From: Tachypleus tridentatus
Taxonomy: Eukaryota > Arthropoda > Merostomata > Xiphosura > Limulidae
Direction of reading: 5' to 3'
Assembly: GCF_004210375.1 (NCBI RefSeq)
Contig: NC_134837.1
Coordinates: forward strand, 162,357,310-162,421,309
Length of the DNA stretch: 64,000 nt
Shown here piece after piece: positions 60,497 through 64,000 of the stretch (the stretch's first letter is position 1; every line of letters starts with the position of its first letter). A program made the position numbers and the translations under genes. Below the pieces are notes generated by a model. The model did no database searches. It was not told where the DNA came from and was given only the letters and a program-made list of their open reading frames with translations.

Positions 60497-60598
60497 TTGG
60501 TTTGTTTTAAATTTCGCGCAAAGCTGCACGAGAGCTATCTGCGCTAGCCGTCCCTAATTTAGTGAAAGAGATAAAGCAGTTAGTCATCACCATCACCG
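60497..60598 (-). repeat. SINE-1 tail fragment
   Basis: ggtttgttttaaatttcgcg through ctagccgtccctaattt, then a deletion and gcagttagtcatcacca; head absent. Confidence 0.88.
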
Positions 60599-61850
60599 TA
60601 AACAATACAGTTGAAAATTTACGAAAGTTATGGTTTAAAATAGTTATAAAATGATGTAATGTTATTGAATTTTATGGACTTTCGGTAAACCGTTGGTGCA
60701 ACAACTTGTAAGTTTAAAATTAATAATTTATTCCTTTAATACTATTTTGAGTTGTTTACTTAATTCCTTATTGTAAATTTAGTTGAAGTCAGTGTTTAAG
60801 TAAATAAACTTAGACCTATCATTCAATATGTATTTACCATTAAGAAATCACACTGTTCGGTTGGTAGATTCACGACAGTTTCCTTTATCAGCTCTGTAAA
60901 AGGCAGTGTCTTCACTGTTTCTAAGAAGTTTTAGGCAGTTTTTTTTTTCTATTGGCATCAAATTTTGTTTTATTGGCTTCTTGCGGTTTAGTATTTTCGG
61001 AGTTTTTTACTTATTTCATCTCACGCACGTACGCAGGGGAGGTTCGAAGGGGTTCTACTGAACTCCCTACTTTTGCAATGTGAAAAGATTATACTTATAT
61101 AGAAGTAGCGCAGCTGCTTATGATATTCAACGTTTTCTTTGTAGCCTACATTCTTCTGATGAAACAACAGCACTATTTTGACTTGGAATAGTCACATGGA
61201 ATTGCTTCTGTTGACACTTCATAATTGGAAGTTCAAAGCCGTATTCCTACTGTCAGGTTTTGTAGACTAAATTCTTTACAAGGCAAATGTATGTACAAAT
61301 ATTCGTTAAACGGTTGGTTATCACAGTTGTATCCAGAGGTTAAATAATCACCTCTTTTCAGTCAATATTCACACAGGTTGGTTCAATTACTTCAGAACAC
61401 AATTGACAAGATTGATTATACTTCTCTGCTTTGTTATGACAATACAGTTTGATAATTTAATTCTAAAAATTATCACTATATACTCTTTATCGCTAAACTC
61501 ACAATCACATAATCTAGATACAAATAACGATCTTTCAACGCGTATTTATACCTCGAAAGTAATCTAAAGGATTCTATGCAATGTTACACATCCTGATGTA
61601 ATAATACTCGATTAAAACAACGAAAAAATTCGAAAAGTTTTAGTAACAGAACGCAACAATATAACAATTGTTATATTGTATAAGACGAGGAGTAAAATCA
61701 GGCATTGTCTTAAGAGTAAACAATATCGTCTTAAACACTGGCAAATACCCTAAGCTCGACCTTCGACACTTCTTACTAAACAGATTGAAATACCTACGCA
61801 AATGTTTTTTTTTTATTTTTTGTCATAAAAGGATCGGCACGTGATGACAA
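60599..61850. other. Intergenic, nothing firmly recognised
   Basis: A single G/C-rich word group at about 61028-61070 (cgcaggggaggttcgaagg) recalls a DNA-transposon end, but no partner end was found. Confidence 0.4.
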
Positions 61851-61908
61851 AAGTTTGGTTTGGTTTGGTTTGAATTTCGTGTAAAGATACTCGAGGGCTG
61901 TCTGCGCA
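61851..61908 (-). repeat. SINE-1 tail-only fragment
   Basis: ggtttggtttgaatttcgtg, taaagatactcgagggctg and tctgcgc match only the last about 55 bp of SINE-1. Confidence 0.8.
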
Positions 61909-61997
61909 CGACAAAAGCACAGTACTATGTAGACTTCCTGCTTTAAAAGCTAAGATAGTCCATGACATACAATTAGAGTAGTTACCTTATGTTGAGG

Positions 61998-62270
61998 GCC
62001 CGGCATGGCCAAGCGTGTTAAGGTGTACGACTCGCAATCTGAGGGTCGCGGGTTCGCATCCCCGTCGCGCCAAACATGCTCGCCCATTCAGCCGTGGGGG
62101 CGTTATAATGTCACGGTCAATCCCACTATTCCTTAGTAAAAGAGTAGCCCAAGAGTTGGCGGTGGGTGGTGATGACTAGCTGCCTTCCCTCTAGTCTTAC
62201 ACTGCTAAATTAGGGACGGCTAGCACAGATAGCCCTCGATAGCTTTGTGCGAAATTCAAAAACAAACAAA
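61998..62270 (+). repeat. SINE-1, full length
   Basis: gcccggcatggccaagcgtg head, gggttcgcatccccgtcgcg, intact body and the tail agctttgtgcgaaattcaaa. Intermediate between the standard and CpG-rich subfamilies. Confidence 0.96.
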
Positions 62271-63026
62271 ACAATCCAAATGTTGTGCTATACATTTAAC
62301 TGGTGTTTTAAATTACAAAGTTTGTCTTTAATCCATGAATACCTGTTTTGATAAAAGTAAAGAAAAGCAATCTTAATATGTCAAGACATGTTCAAGAAGT
62401 AGAACGTTACAAGCAGTTTTATAATTTTACGAATATGCTAATGTCAAACACCCATTTGTAACAACTCTGAAGAAGCCACGCAAGTGAAACATTAGTTTAG
62501 ATAAAAAATATATATATTTTTTTATATTTATCTGGAGTGTACAGGTGTTCTATCTTTCTTTTTTATCAAAATATGTAAATCCTCCCAGTATGCATTACAA
62601 AATTTGAAAGAAAACAAAATTTACCATTAATACCTATGTATGATATTATAATTATTCTATATATATGGATATGTGCAACACTTTTCACCATATATTTTGT
62701 ATCATATAAACTACAATGTCATGTTAAAGCTATGTATTTTTTGTAGCCTTTTCAAAATTGCTACGTACTTTTGTTTTCAGACACTTCTAATTACAACAAC
62801 TTTCTTTGGTTCCAGTGGTCAATGTGAAGTTTGTGAGGTTGACACTATTGCACTATATTTTTTTAGTGATTACCTTTAACTGTAAATAACGGTTTAAGGT
62901 AAATGTGAATCTTGTGATTTAAATGCTTCAAGTATTGCGAAAATGTTAAATTCACCAACTTTCAGAAGTGATAGTTTATTGCAGGTTTGTTTATACAGCT
63001 GCATACAAATCATATGTTGTGTAGTT
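62271..63026. other. Intergenic, nothing recognised
   Basis: AT-rich; a 68-residue + frame at 62673-62879 has no recognised domain. Confidence 0.45.
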
Positions 63027-63037
63027 CAACTGTTATG

Positions 63038-63328
63038 CGGCCTGGCATGGTCAGATGGGTTAAGGCGTTCAACTCGTAATGTGAAGGTCGCGGGTTCGCG
63101 CACGCGTCGCGCTAAACATGCTCGCCCTTTCAGCTGTGAGAGTGTTATAATGTGACGGTCAATCCCACTATTATTTGATAAAAGAGTAGCTCAAGAGTAG
63201 GTGGTGGGTGGTGATGACTAGCTGCCTTTCCTCTAATCTTACTCTGCTAAATTAGGGACGGTTAGCGCAGATAGCACTCGTGTTGCTTTGCGCGAAATTC
63301 AAAAAACAACAAATCAAAAATAAACAAT
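63038..63328 (+). repeat. SINE-1, CpG-rich head, 11-bp target duplication
   Basis: Flanks caactgttatg (63027-63037) and caactgttgtg (63329-63339) match at 10 of 11. Head gcctggcatggtcagatgg with B-box region gggttcgcgcacgcg. Confidence 0.95.
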
Positions 63329-63339
63329 CAACTGTTGTG

Positions 63340-64000
63340 AATTGGTGCTTGTTGTATTATTGTGCCATGTTACTAGAATATTTTTGTTTTACTTGAGTAT
63401 TATTGCATCATAATATCTTACAGTGTGTAGAAAGTTATAGGCCTTCGTCAAGGTATAAATATGCATATAAAATGAAGTTCAAGTTAAGTTAGACAAAGTT
63501 AATTAGAGATAGATAGATAGATCTGGACTGAGTAATTATGAGTATAGCCATAAAGAGCATATAGTAGCACACTCTAAGTTAAAAGTATCACAAACTGTAT
63601 TTTAATAACAGAGTAAAAATAAATAATTTTGTCGTTAACTGTGTTCTAAAGAAATTAAACAACCTGTGTGAGCTTTGACTTTTTTTTAAGGTTCTGGATA
63701 CAACTATGATAACCAATGTTGTAACGTAAGTGAAATTATCACAAATCGTATTGTAATAACAGATCACAGAAGAAGAATTCGTCTTGTCATATGTTTTTTA
63801 AAGTAACTGAACGAGACAGTGTCGACTTCAACGGAAAAAATAACTATTTAAAACTTTGGATACAACTGTGTTGATTTAGTGTGTAATGAACATTTGTGTA
63901 TATATTTAAATTGTTTTAATATATTATTTCTGAACAAATGTATATGGTTGCTGCTTGTTGAAATGTATTGCCAACAAGTCACAGACACCTACTGTAAAGA
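63340..64000. other. Intergenic, nothing recognised
   Basis: AT-rich, with a short GATA run at about 63508-63522. No gene recognised. Confidence 0.5.

Noticed and set aside
61028..61075. End of a further hAT-like MITE
   Set aside because: Only one possible end was seen; no matching inverted end or target duplication.
1..64000. CRISPR array, bacterial operon or prophage
   Set aside because: No regularly spaced direct repeats; base composition, introns and SINEs show an animal nuclear genome.

Overview
This is AT-rich animal nuclear DNA with spliceosomal introns, dominated by transposable-element debris. It contains one clearly supported cellular gene: the last two coding exons of a Wnt ligand on the + strand, closest in my judgement to Wnt16 (exon 1397-1686, exon 27647-28105, separated by an intron of about 26 kb). 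The very abundant tRNA-derived SINE and the long Wnt intron fit a chelicerate-type arthropod genome. I think a horseshoe crab (Limulus/Tachypleus lineage) is most likely, but that is partly recollection of the SINE and was not checked.

Layout. 1-1396 is the end of the preceding Wnt intron and carries two perfect CRE palindromes (TGACGTCA). 1397-1686 is a Wnt exon. 1687-27646 is the intron; it holds SINEs, two hAT-type non-autonomous elements with 8-bp target duplications (5137-5562 and 17040-17950), a long inverted repeat (4826-6525), a decayed mariner-like transposase (about 9905-10930) and one copy of an unclassified repeat (13805-14155). 27647-28105 is the terminal Wnt exon. From 28106 to the end I see no host gene. 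That part holds a second, inverted copy of the unclassified repeat (35230-35640), a relic of a repetitive protein family split by a SINE (41560-42370, minus strand), a Tc1-like element with an internal deletion (46342-47573), a LINE reverse-transcriptase fragment beside an LTR-retrotransposon gag relic in opposite orientation (55260-56330), a hAT transposase C-terminal relic (57470-58000), and many SINEs.

SINEs. SINE-1 is about 270 bp, has a tRNA-Thr(CGT)-like head, and is present in over 30 full or partial copies. SINE-2 is about 125 bp with a tRNA-Val-like head (about 12 copies). SINE-3 shares the SINE-2 head but has a different CA-rich tail (about 5 copies). The 3' tails of SINE-1 and SINE-2 are alike, which suggests mobilisation by the same LINE. 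A CpG-rich SINE-1 subfamily with near-identical copies and clean 10-13 bp target duplications looks recently active. One SINE-2 sits inside a SINE-1 with a 12-bp duplication, which gives a relative age.

The Wnt exons are open, correctly phased and keep the lipidation serine and C-terminal cysteines, so the gene looks functional. Everything else is mobile-element sequence or unassigned noncoding DNA. SINE boundaries are read by eye and may be off by a few bases.
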